In this document: positions 11,502 to 21,794 of the stretch, in pieces | How positions within the stretch are numbered: position 1 is the first letter of the stretch | Layout of the letters: the number at the start of each line of letters is the position of its first letter | DNA from: Laetiporus sulphureus 93-53 | Lineage: Eukaryota > Basidiomycota > Agaricomycetes > Polyporales > Laetiporaceae | DNA length: 64,000 nt | Direction of reading: 5' to 3' | NCBI RefSeq assembly: GCF_001632365.1 | Contig: NW_024468510.1 | Coordinates: 188,310-252,309, forward strand | The notes under the pieces: model-generated | The model's input: the letters and a program-made list of their open reading frames with translations, nothing else | Told to the model about the DNA's origin: nothing | Databases searched by the model: none | Translations under genes and position numbers: made by a program

Positions 11502-12738
11502 TTACAGTCCCATTCTTTCCGCCAACGTCCGATCCGCGCTGTCGTACGAAGCGCCAGTGTGGCCTCGCCCGCCGCGCCGCGCTCCCCCACCCCCTCCTCC
11601 TCCCCCACGGCCCCCACCATTGCGCCTGGAGGGGCGATCGCGGTCACGATCCCGCTCGCGCGCCCGTTCCCTATCCTTGTCCCTGCCCCGCTCGCGCTCT
11701 CGCACACGGTCGCGGTCCTTTTCTCGCTCCCTGGCCCGCTCTCTGTCGCTCTCGCGCGGCCTCTCTCGCTCGCGCTCCTGATCAGGTGACCGCGGTTTGC
11801 GGTCCTCGTCAATGACAGCCAGGGCCCTTCGATCAACGGACTCTCGTCTGCTGCGCTTTTCTCCTTGGGTGGAGGACGCGGCTTGGGCGTGGTTTGGTTT
11901 GGATGCACCGTGGAGGGGTGCACTCGCAAGTGCAGGAGCCGTGTGCGATTCGGAGAGACGTGGCTTTTTGTGGGCACGTGGCCCAGTGGGAGGGAGCTTC
12001 GCAGAGCCATTCGTCGCAGAGGATAAGTGAGGGGGTTGCTGGTACATGTTGCGCGTCGGTGCAGGTGATTGGGAATGTGAGTGAGCTTTGACGACGCTCG
12101 AGGGGCGCCCCTGCGCCATGATCGCCTCATGAGACTTGTCCAGCTCACCGCTAGGGGCTTTTTCAGTACCACGCCGGATTAACTGACGATGTACTCACGA
12201 CAGGGATGCAATAACCTGATGTGATTCTGCAATGCAAGGTGGTATCATTGGGACGCCTGTTGGCACACGCGCTAGACGCACCCTTGAGCGCTCCCTCCAG
12301 CTTTTGCACGACGCGACGCAGGGCGCGGACGTCCTCCTTCAGCCTGCCCGTCTCGCCAACCTTGAGCAGCTCGTAGAGTTCGTCATTCTCCTCCTGCAAT
12401 ACCTTTGCGCGGTGCGTGAGGGCGGTGGTGACGGAGCTTGACGTTGCTGTGGCGCTCCCTGCATGGTCGTTGATGTGGGGCAGGAGCAGGGATATCAGCG
12501 CGGGAGGCAAGGAGATAGGGTCGGTGGTGGATGGTGCAGGCTGGGTAGACAAATATTGGCGCAGGTGCGTGACCTCATCCTGGAACACGCGGAGGAGAAG
12601 GTCAGTCCGGTAAGCGAGAGGCGAAGCATCGGCGTGTGGATGTTGGACAGATTTGCTCACCGTCAGCTCCGCGACCTGTGCGTCTCGCTCCCGCAGGAGC
12701 GTCTCGAGCTCTATCTCGCGTGCAGATGGGAGGTCCAT
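11502..12738 (-). CDS. Coiled-coil protein with RE/RD repeats and a Gly-rich tail, possibly WTAP/Mum2-like
   Basis: The ATG at 12738 starts a charged helical N-terminus (MDLPSAREIELETLLRERDA). An intron (12660-12580) precedes DEVTHLRQYLSTQ. A long coiled coil follows, including LQEENDELYELLKVGETG and LKEDVRALRRVVQKLEG. Two more short introns join to ESHQVIASLS and GELDKSHEAIM. The C-terminal half, about 205 residues, is disordered: a Ser/Pro segment, about 70 residues of alternating Arg with Glu or Asp, a run of glycines flanked by Arg, and an end at LAERMGL. The LQEENDEL..LKEDVRALR segment with a later ELDK resembles the WTAP/Mum2 coiled coil of the mRNA m6A-writer complex. That match is by eye only. 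A different nuclear RNA-linked coiled-coil protein is equally possible. Confidence 0.65.
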
Positions 12739-14506
12739 GGTGCTCGAAGCGGACAAGACGCCGTCCGACTCTGTTGGGAGGAGACCGAGTCGCGAGAACG
12801 GCGCCGCGACAGCGCCATCGTGACCGCAGCCCACGTGGGCGATAGATCGAAGCACCTTCACCTCGCAAGCGCTCACATGCATTTACGAAAGTACTTGCTT
12901 GCTTTGCTCAGTCGACTTCAGACAGAACGGCGGCAGGAAAGAGTAGCATCTGAAATGATGGTATACATGTACAGTGTGTGAGAGCAGCACCTATGATACC
13001 CGACTAGAAGACTCAGTTCCGGCGACTTGGGCCGGCCCTCTCCATAAGTCCATCATCCTCCCTCGTACTACTTGGTTCATCCCATGCTCTAGCCTTGTCC
13101 ATTCAAACGCCAGGCGCTCAGCCATCACAAGCTGCTTAAGATCTTGAATGCAACATGCCGTACGTCATAAGCTGAACAGGGTACCTAGCTTGTAAACTGA
13201 TGATGACACTTGCGATAACGGTATACGCAATACCAAGCGGAGAGCATTGTTGTACGATCGCGCGGGGATTGACTATGATCCCAGTAAAGGCGTCATTGAT
13301 CGCGATGCAATATCGGACTTTGGCGGCGTCACGGTGACGAGCGAGTGGGTGGGTGGATCGAAGCCATAGCCATTTTGAACGTTTACGTCGCCGCCTTGAA
13401 CGTTTCAATTCGCGTCTGCACCGGCAGAGTTCAGCATGACGCCTCCAGATCTATCGCCGCGTGGCATCGCTACAAGGACGTCCGTACATATTGAAAAGCG
13501 AAGTCCGAGGCAAGCTGCAACGCAGGTATGAGAAACAGGAAACGCAGTACAGAGCCGCGAAGTTGGTGGCATACGAGATGCGCGGAACGGAACGTGTGTC
13601 ACTATGCGCGTCTGTTTGCTCGATCGTGCAATCAGTCTCAAAACAAGTGTAAAGAAAGAAGAAATTTGCGGCCGTCTTCAGGTTTTCTACCTTCTCTTTC
13701 TCTGCCTTGCTCTCCATCCTCATCCATCGCTGATCCCTGGAATTGGTTGCAATGTGAGGCATCTTCCCTGTAATATGCTCTACCAAGAGCAAGGATGGCT
13801 AAGGTGAGTTTGAAATGCCAGTTCATGCTCGATGATGCAATCGTTATTCCCAAACATACGAACGCTCACGCGTGTTGAACTTACAATTACTCTACAACGG
13901 TATCTGAGACTAGCCGACCCTTCCATGCATTCTATCTTGCTTGTCAACGTGTTATTGATTTCTCATCGCCTAGGACGTGAAGAAATGGTAAGCCGTTCTC
14001 CAAACATGACTAAATTGGCGAAGTTTGTGTTCGCCGCATATCGGATTGCTTCTGTCGAGATGCGTGGCAGCTTTGATGGTGAGTTTATTATCATTGATCA
14101 TCCATGTCTTTCGCTTTCCATTCTGCGATGACAATTATCATTCACACTGTATGAACGTCGTGCTTCGCATCGATGTCCTGAATAACCTTCTACAACGGTA
14201 TCTGAGAATGGCATCCCTCTCGCAACCATTGCTGTGGCAAATAGTCGATACTGACTCGAAACTTTCCAGGAATTATGCAATTTCATAATGAATGCTTCTA
14301 CAGTGTTGTGTGGGCCATGACACGAAATGTCGTGTTGTTATTGGCGAGCATTGTTCATTTATCCACATCTGTACATTACTTCCGAACATGAGAATGCATG
14401 AGCTTCTGCCAGTCATGCAGATGAGTGATACGTAGTGTACAGCCTGTTCAAGCAAAGAAGGATTATATGGCAAAGGTCTCCGCGACGCGAGTGCGAACAT
14501 TGCGCC
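12739..14506. other. Intergenic region with a duplicated segment, no gene recognised
   Basis: About 1.8 kb between two minus-strand genes. No frame has family motifs. A 19-bp exact direct repeat occurs at 13891-13909 and 14189-14207 inside a longer, diverged duplication. Because the unit contains an exon-like edge followed by gtatctg, a decayed multi-exon gene cannot be excluded. Confidence 0.5.
13891..14207 (+). repeat. Two copies of a 19-bp direct repeat about 298 bp apart
   Basis: The exact unit TCTACAACGGTATCTGAGA appears at 13891-13909 and 14189-14207. About 50-60 bp upstream of each copy also align loosely, sharing CAAT, ATTC and TGAACG/CGAACG blocks. One plus-strand frame of each copy reads LQRYLR, so the duplication may once have been coding. 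Confidence 0.55.
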
Positions 14507-15189
14507 TCAAGACTCTGCCAAGCGTTCATCTTCGAATGCGTCCGGAGGGACCTGACCTTGCACTTGGCTCAGGGCACCCTTGATGATGTACAGGACTCGC
14601 CCCGACTTGGCTGGCGGAGGCGTGGTCTGATATGCCACTGGTAGATTGCACCTTGGGCAGTGGAACTTGAACTGCCGTTCATAGCCATTCGCGCTAAGCA
14701 TCAACGGAACGATGAGCACATTTCACACTGTATCCCAACGCAGGCAGCCCACCGCTCTAACAGCACCGGGTCCTTGGCCGTTGCATTCAATTTGAAAACA
14801 CGGGCCTTCCCGAGCTCGCTGTCTTGACACCGAATCATAACAGCGCCGTCAGTCTTCCGCCGCGGTAGGGAAGCGAGACTCTTGTCCATAACGAGCTGAA
14901 GGACGATGTATCAGCAACAGCCGAAGCCGATGGGAGCGGATGCCGAGCCACATACGATAAACTCCCCGCAAATACAGTCTGCGCCGAAGAGAAGCAAGGG
15001 CGGTTAGTCATGGCCGGCTACCGACTGGTGAACCGTCGCACAGTAAACACGCAGCGCCGCGACGGACGATGCAGTGGGCTGGGCTAACAAGCATCAACCT
15101 TCAGCGCGCTAGAGATTGAAACGGCGCCGTGGATATGACTGACCGTCGGTCGATGAGGAGACAGCGGAACGAGAGACGACCTTTGGCAT
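14507..15189 (-). CDS. STEEP1 / UPF0428 (CXorf56-type) family protein
   Basis: The first exon (15189-15144) opens with MPKVVSRSAVSSSTD, matching the very conserved start of this family. Three further joins give VYYCICGEFI, then VMDKSLASLPRRKTDGA, then FKLNATAKDPVLLER, then ANGYERQFKFHCPRCNLPVA. Donors and acceptors fit phase exactly at each join (donors gtcagt, gtgcga, gtatgt, gtgggc). The paired CxC and CPRC motifs suggest a metal-binding fold. The protein is about 150-160 residues and ends soon after the second Cys pair. Animal members (about 220 residues) carry an extra helical tail linked to STING trafficking. Fungi lack STING, so the ancestral role is probably different, possibly splicing-associated (inference). 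It is divergent from the ankyrin gene at 15503. Confidence 0.85.
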
Positions 15190-15502
15190 TTTGGCAGATA
15201 TTAGGAATGGAGGTGAGAAGTCGTTTGGGCGCCGAAGGTGTGAGCTCGAGAGAAGAGAAGATGGAAGAGCGCGCGGGATCAAATGGCAAATGAGAGGCGG
15301 CGTGAGACATATTCCATCCTCGGATTCGTAGCCGTGGCCGTGACGTCCGGGACGATCACGTGGCGATCTTCATCCTATTATGCCTTCCCCTGCCCTGTGC
15401 TGTGTTTGCTGTGCAACGCGGTTCCCCCGCCTTTTGTCTTCTCACATCCAGCCTCTGTAGCTGCGGCCGATCCCACGCTGACTTTGCACCGCTGCTACCA
15501 CC
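15190..15502. promoter_or_regulatory. Divergent promoter region (STEEP1-like / Avo2-like)
   Basis: These 313 bp separate two start codons facing away from each other, so both promoters must fit here or overlap. No clear TATA box is visible. Confidence 0.4.
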
Positions 15503-17548
15503 ATGGCCGAGAAAGACGCTACCGCCAGGCTTCGACGGGCAGTCAAGGGTGTGTTCACTGACTACTGGCATGCTATGGAGTTCTGAAGTATCTCGGGTAG
15601 AGAATAACCTCTTTTTGGTCAAGAGGCTCATTAAGAGGACGGATATGAGGAATCCCGACCCTATGAACAAACGCTACACCTCCTTGGCATGGGCGGCGGT
15701 GTTGGGTCATGAAGAGACCTTTGAGTTCCTCTTGAGTAGCGGACATGATGATCGGGAATACAGCAAGGTTAGCGCTGCTCCAAATGCATGCCTATTGTGT
15801 CTGACGTCTCTAGGATTCGGATAACAACACGATTCTCATCCTCTTGGCCGACGCACGGCCTCCCATCACAAGTCCATACTCATCGGGCCCCAGCGAGCAT
15901 GAGTTCTTGAGCGCCACACTAAGAATGGCGCGATTATACTACGACCGCTATCCGGACATCCTCGATTGGGCGAATGTAGATGGAAAGACGGCATTACATG
16001 TGGCAGCACAGAGAGGCAATGAGGAGCTAGTGCGGGTATGTCCACGCTTCCCTTCACGACAAATGAAATGTGGGGTTCTGACACGTTTGAACAGATGTTG
16101 TGTGATCTTGGGGCAGATTATGATCTTGCAGATAACGACGGCAATACCCCACTTCATTAGTGAGTCGTCCCACACGTCTGAGTAGTGGGGGTACCAACCT
16201 TGTCGCAGTGCTAGCGCTTGGGGGCACATACCGGTACGTATGATGATTGCCGATTCGAGTATCAGCGCTGATCATGTGGCAGATTGTGCAACTTCTCATC
16301 GAGCGGGGTTGCCAATATCTGGCGCGGAACAACGAGGGTTTTACTCCGTCGGATTATGCCTATTCGTATGCCGTTTCCTCTGAGCCCATACGGCGGCCAT
16401 GCTAACTTCAATTATCTAGGACAAGCACAAGAGACACTCTGCAGGATACGGCGCGGGCCCAATATGAGCTCAACAAGAAAGCCCGCCGCAACGTGTATGC
16501 TCAAGCTGCTGCAAGAGGCAATGAATGGGGCTCAGTATATGATCAGCTGAGCGCTCCTCCTTCACGGTCGTCCAACTATGCGAACCGGAATTCTCGCATG
16601 CGAAGTGGGTCCGGTACGAGTCGCACGACAACAACATCTGACAGTGACAATGGTGGCGTGCAGTCAATACGGAGCCATACCTCGATCGCGTCCTCATTGT
16701 CCCCATCACGGAAACCTTCTCAATTGCCGTCCGGATCATATTCACCTGCCCAGCCGTCCACCGGCTCTTCGTCTTCACCTTCACCGCAGATGAACTCCAC
16801 TGCGACCACGCTGGCACCTAATCCCATTCCTGCATCCGCCTTGTCCCCGATCGCTAGCCGTATGCGAGAGAGGGACGCGGACGCGATGGAGAAGTACAAA
16901 ATGCGGCAACGCAGCGGAAGTGCGACCACCGCCTCTACTGATACCCATTCGCAAACCGGTTCCCCGGCTTCAGCAGCGACCGCCCCCAACGGAGATAATG
17001 TCAAGCCGCTCAACTCGCTGATGACGGTAGGGTCTGTTGCTCCGCGACGATGGCTTCGGCCGTCAGCTTCTGCTGCCCAACTCCGCAGTAGTCCACAGCC
17101 TTCTCCGTCTCCACATAACGCATCACCGCCCACGCAGGATGTACTACGACATCGATCAGGCACCAGCCCTGCGACGCTGCAGCAGTCTACCCCTCCTACA
17201 TCACCATCGCGCTCGCTCGAGTCTGCCGTCTCAACACCCACACAGGGGTCCTCGCGACCAACTCTTCGCCGACGGGAAGACTACTTGTCTCAGGAGTCTT
17301 TCATCGGACCTTCTAGTGAATACGCCAAGTTCCCTTCGCCGCCACTTGAAGAACAGCCTATCGAGCGCACCCGTACTATCACTCCGTCTACCGTGACATC
17401 TTCGGTCACACCGCCCTCCTCTTCTACCAGCACGCATACGCGCCGTTTACCCTTCAGTCTGCTTTCATCTCACAAGTCGAGCTCCGACACACATTCGACC
17501 GCAGGCGGTCACCGGAGAAATGCATCTATAAACGCCACTGTCCGATAG
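15503..17548 (+). CDS. Ankyrin-repeat protein, Avo2-like (candidate TORC2 subunit)
   Basis: The ATG at 15503 gives MAEKDATARLRRAVK, then an intron joins to ENNLFLVKRLIKRTD. Ankyrin-type repeats follow across several short exons: TSLAWAAVLGHEETFEFLLS, GKTALHVAAQRGNEELVR, DNDGNTPLH and VQLLIERGCQYLARNNEGF. A charged helix comes next (DTLQDTARAQYELNKKARR). The remaining roughly 330 residues are Ser/Pro/Thr-rich and probably disordered, ending HRRNASINATVR. The NLFLVKRLIKR opening followed by repeats and a phospho-rich tail resembles yeast Avo2, a non-essential subunit of TOR complex 2. Resemblance in layout is seen; TORC2 membership is inferred. Ankyrin repeats are common, so another adaptor role is possible. 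Confidence 0.7.
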
Positions 17549-18605
17549 GGATTGGCCTGCTGTGTACGGACTGTTGTGTATCTTGGCGGACAGAAGGTAT
17601 CGGCCTGTATGTCGTGTATTCTTGTTTGGTCTGCTACGTATCGTCTGTCGCTGTGCAACTGCTCACTGTCAATGTCAGTCCTGGATCATGCATACATCGC
17701 TAAACTTGTTCAAATCATGCAATCAGTACAATGGCATATTCGATGCAGGATTCCTCGGGAAATCTTGCACTGCTGTGAATCTCTCTTGGACGACCGAAAG
17801 TAAACTCAAGGGACATTGAAGTAGAGCTTGCAGCTGCAATCGCTACAGGCTCATACAGCCGAATGGGTATAGTAGGAGATAGTCACATTCGCGAGTTGTC
17901 ACAGACGGAGGTTATGTGACATGACGCGCTTGATGGTCGCGTTGTGGACCGGTGGTGGCGGAGTATATGAGAGACTATATCAACCGCACACAAGAGGGCC
18001 ATGTCGTACATATGGTCCCCAACGTTGTGATCACAACAATATTGATCACGCCTTGGTTTTCTTACCGTCAGTCTTACCCGGAGTAATGATACATAAGCAA
18101 TCATCGGCGTGTTGAGGATGATAAGCTACTGGCTTCCCACGTATGTTTCATGCAGGGTTTCCAGCAATCGGAGATGTTGGTGCATTCGATTGTCCCAGGC
18201 ATCCTCGTCTCGTACGCTCGGAGCTTGAGAATCCGCAAGTGGGGCACAAACGGATGAATTCGCGACGCCTCGGGCTGATTGACGCTTGCGACCCAACAAA
18301 TGAAAGCGACTTGCATGCCTGCTCATGCCAGAACGATGCGTTATCTGAGGCGCACGTTTTTCAGGCTCGCGAATTGAGTTGGTGGGCTCATAGGAGGTCG
18401 TAATTGCGAGCGAGGCACGGGCGTCAATCGGTCTAATGACCGTGGTCGCTCGGCAAATGCCACTTAATTACACTGCACCGAGTCTGCATCCGGTCCACAC
18501 GGCCAACAGGCCACCTTCCATCCCCATTCTTATACCGACTTATACCGTGTCCACTTCGTCTGTCGTTTACCACCATCGTAGCTCATATCTGAGCATCACC
18601 GCGAC
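17549..18605. other. Intergenic region upstream of the SUT transporter
   Basis: No gene seen. It contains a perfect 14-bp palindrome, GTTGTGATCACAAC, at 18024-18037. Repeated TTATACCG near 18533-18548 lies 60-75 bp before the transporter ATG and may act as a weak TATA region. Confidence 0.5.
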
Positions 18606-21239
18606 ATGACCTTCCCAGATACTGCAGATGCAGACCCGGACCCGACGACGCAGATAGCATGGCCGTCGCGGAACGGCAAGCGCGCTCGCATGCAGTCCGC
18701 TCAGGGTGAGCCTTCTGAGGAAGAGACGTCTAATGCGAATGGATCGGGGCAGCCGAATGGAAAGAAGAGGCTTTCGGACAGCCCCGATGAGGAGCTGTCG
18801 GGACGGAGGATGTCTACTCTTGATCTCATTAACTTGAGTATAGCCATGGCTGGATCCCAGGTTGCTTGGACGGTCGAACTTGGGTATGTGCTATGCATGA
18901 TCCACGGTCTGGTTGCTGAACAGGTGACGTCGTCTTAGATATGGGACTCCGTTCCTGCTATCTCTCGGGCTGTCAGAGACACTGACCAGCTTGGTGTGGC
19001 TTGCCGGACCGATCAGCGGTTTGATTGCGCAACCTGTTATAGGTGAGTGTGGCTGTCTCTCGAACGTCTTGAGTTACTCACTAAATGCGTCAGGTGCGAT
19101 ATCTGATGCATCAATATCCAAGTATCGCCGGAGATACTGGATCGTGCTCTCCACCATTGTCCTTGTCATCTCCACCGTTACATTGGCGTATTGCCAGAGT
19201 ATAGCAGCATTCCTGGTTGACATTGTCGGCGGAGGAGCAGGCAGCTGGGATCCAAAGTGGACACAGTCCGTGAGTAAGGCGTCTGCACTAGCACCGCTAC
19301 AGCGCTTTGATGAACGCTTTACACAACAGGTTCAGAACACTGCAATCGGCTTGGCTATTGTCTCCTTCTACCTCCTTGACTTTGCTCTGAATGCACTTCA
19401 AGCATCCCTGAGAAATCTGCTGCTCGATGTAACTCCTCCGGAACAGCTAAATGCAGGCAACGCCTGGCACAGCAAGATGATCAATGCCGGTAACATCGTG
19501 GGCTACGGCTTCGGTATGACTATTGCTTCCATCTCGCCGTTCTGCGATAAACCTATGTGTAGGCTTCCTTCCGCTCGCGAACATGCCCGTTTTACGTCTG
19601 CTCGGCGGCGATCAGTTCCGCAAGTTCTGCGTCGTCAGCATGACCATACTGGTCATCACGGTCTGGATTACGTGCCTCACGCAGGTAGAAAAGGAGAGGG
19701 AGCAAAGGCGATTCGAGAAGGGGTATGTTCAGCTTAATTCGCTGCATATCACAGGGCTGTCAATCTCTGCAGCAGCAACACATTGCGAGACATTCTGGAC
19801 AACATCTACACTGCTATCATTCACCTGCCCAAACCCATCAGGCGGGTTTGCTACGTTCAAGTGTTTGCGTTCATGGGGTGGTGAGCACATAGCGGCTGTC
19901 TCTCGCACTGGGACCGTTGTTGACATCGCCCCCTCTTTCAGGTTTCCTTTCCTCTTCTATGCGCAAGTGTTCTTTGGTTTTATACGAAATGCACGAAAGC
20001 TCATCTGCTAGGATAGGACTACGTATATTGGTCAAGTCATGGCATACGAGCTCCAACGAGACCCGGACAACGACGACGCGACTCGAATGGGAGAATTTGC
20101 GATGTTGATCTATAGCATCGGCAAGTCCGTCCCGAAGTGCCTACTCAACTCATTCTGATAGAACTTCCGTGCAGTCGCCGTCATTGCAGGTGCAACGCTC
20201 CCGAGTCTGACCCGCCGCGACACCCGCCTGCTCGCGCACGAAGGCGACGAAGACGAAGACGCGGAACTCTCGAGACTGCGCGATACAGTGCGTTTCTGGC
20301 GTGCTGAGGCTGCGCGTCGGGGAAGGCCGCTCAGGTTGCCTCTAATGCCGTTCTTTCTGAGGAACATCTGGACGGGCGCCATGATCCTCTTTGCGCTGAT
20401 CACGTTCTCGACCTTCTTCATCACGAAAGTGTGGCAGGTGCGTGGAGTCCATGCTGCCAGGGAAGCAACTTTGTCTCACACGCGTGTGTTGGGCAGGCCG
20501 TGATTGCGGTCAGCTTGGTGGGGATTTGCTGGGCGGTGGCGTGTTGGGTGCCCTTCGCGATCATCATGGAGGTGGGTTAGACCCTCGTTTCCTGCGATGC
20601 GAGACTGAGGCAGATCATCTTGATAGTTCCTGAAGGAGCGCGAACATGAACACGCCGTTGACGGAGCTGCATTAGCCAGAGAATGGGCTCGGCGCCCTTC
20701 GCACAATCGCAGGATGTCGACGCCTGCGGAACGCCGTAGGAGCGATGTTCAACATGAACATGCACCACTGCTCCAACGTCGTCGCTCTTTCGATCCGAAC
20801 AATACCGAGGCGATAGCTGATGGGGCCGAACTTGTCGCAGGAGGAACGATTTTGGGTATCCACAACCTCGCTATTGTCATCCCGCAGTTCGTCGTGAGTT
20901 GCCGCATGCATGATGATACTGTGAGGGAATGCTGACGATGAGGCAGATCGCGTTGGTGTCGAGTGCGATTTTCCATATCGTCGATGCGGATGTGGATAAC
21001 GACCCGGCACATCATACGACGTACTATGGCAAGAATGGTGTCGCGTGGGTACTGCGGTTTGGCGGGTTCTGTGCATTAGTGCGTGCTTTACCTTGTTCGA
21101 AACTGCTGCCACTGGCTCAACTTGCCATTTCTAGTGTGGTGCCGCCTTCGCTCGACGAGTCCCGCCAACCCGGACAGAGAAGGAGATGCGAAGACGACTC
21201 GCTGAGCTCAGAGTCTTGCAGGAGGAAGGCGGGCCGTAA
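18606..21239 (+). CDS. MFS sugar transporter of the SUT (sucrose/alpha-glucoside) family
   Basis: This predicted 12-span transporter of the plasma membrane resembles fungal Sut1-type alpha-glucoside/H+ symporters. A cytoplasmic N-terminus of about 75 residues precedes the first helix. Splicing gives the family block ELGYGTPFLLSLGLSETLT, then LVWLAGPISGLIAQPVIGAI, then SDASISKYRRRYW, which is the loop 2-3 MFS signature in SUT form. LDFALNALQASLRNLLLDV and the later helix pair around FPFLFYAQ are also visible. The central loop is long and acidic (HEGDEDEDAELSRLR). The last exon ends RRRLAELRVLQEEGGP with TAA at 21237-21239. About ten short introns are present, and those I checked keep phase exactly. 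Substrate is inferred from the family. Confidence 0.85.
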
Positions 21240-21794
21240 GCTCACATGGACGGACCTGTCAGCAGGCGTGTACAACTTCTGGCTTTGTATGTATGCATAT
21301 CGTTACATTGGTGTGTTTGTTTGTATTCAATAATGAAGTTCGATGTAGCACAGTGGCACTAGGCACCGATTATTACCATAGCGTAGTCCCAGTCATCGTG
21401 GTCGCGTGTCGAGATGTGTCGGCAGGGGATGTAAGTCACAGGTGGACGTTCGTGAGGTGCGAATAGCGTCGAAAAAATGTCGGCGACTGGACTTTACGGC
21501 TGAGTATGAGGATATGGCGGAGAACGAATGAGACACGTACATGACGACGTCCTGGATGGTTGGTAGAAGAGCCGGATGGACAGAGCGCGAGACAGTACTT
21601 GGTTGACCTCAGTAACGTTATGCAGCCCTGGGACAGCACTGTGCGCATCCCCTCGGACGCAGATCATTGCCACTGAGGCCGTCGTCTCACTGAAGACTGA
21701 TGCCTCCCAGTGAAGACCCGCGCCGTCCTCGCCTTCGTGATCTCCTGCATGACAATTCTAGTCAGTCAATACTTTGGTGTCGAAGGGATGAAAG
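21240..21794. other. Intergenic region between convergent SUT and DPH6 genes
   Basis: The 3' flanks of two converging genes. No gene, RNA or repeat is recognised. Confidence 0.55.

Noticed and set aside
13136..13408. 90-codon minus-strand frame with a hydrophobic stretch
   Set aside because: It is short and isolated, with no splice partner that improves it.
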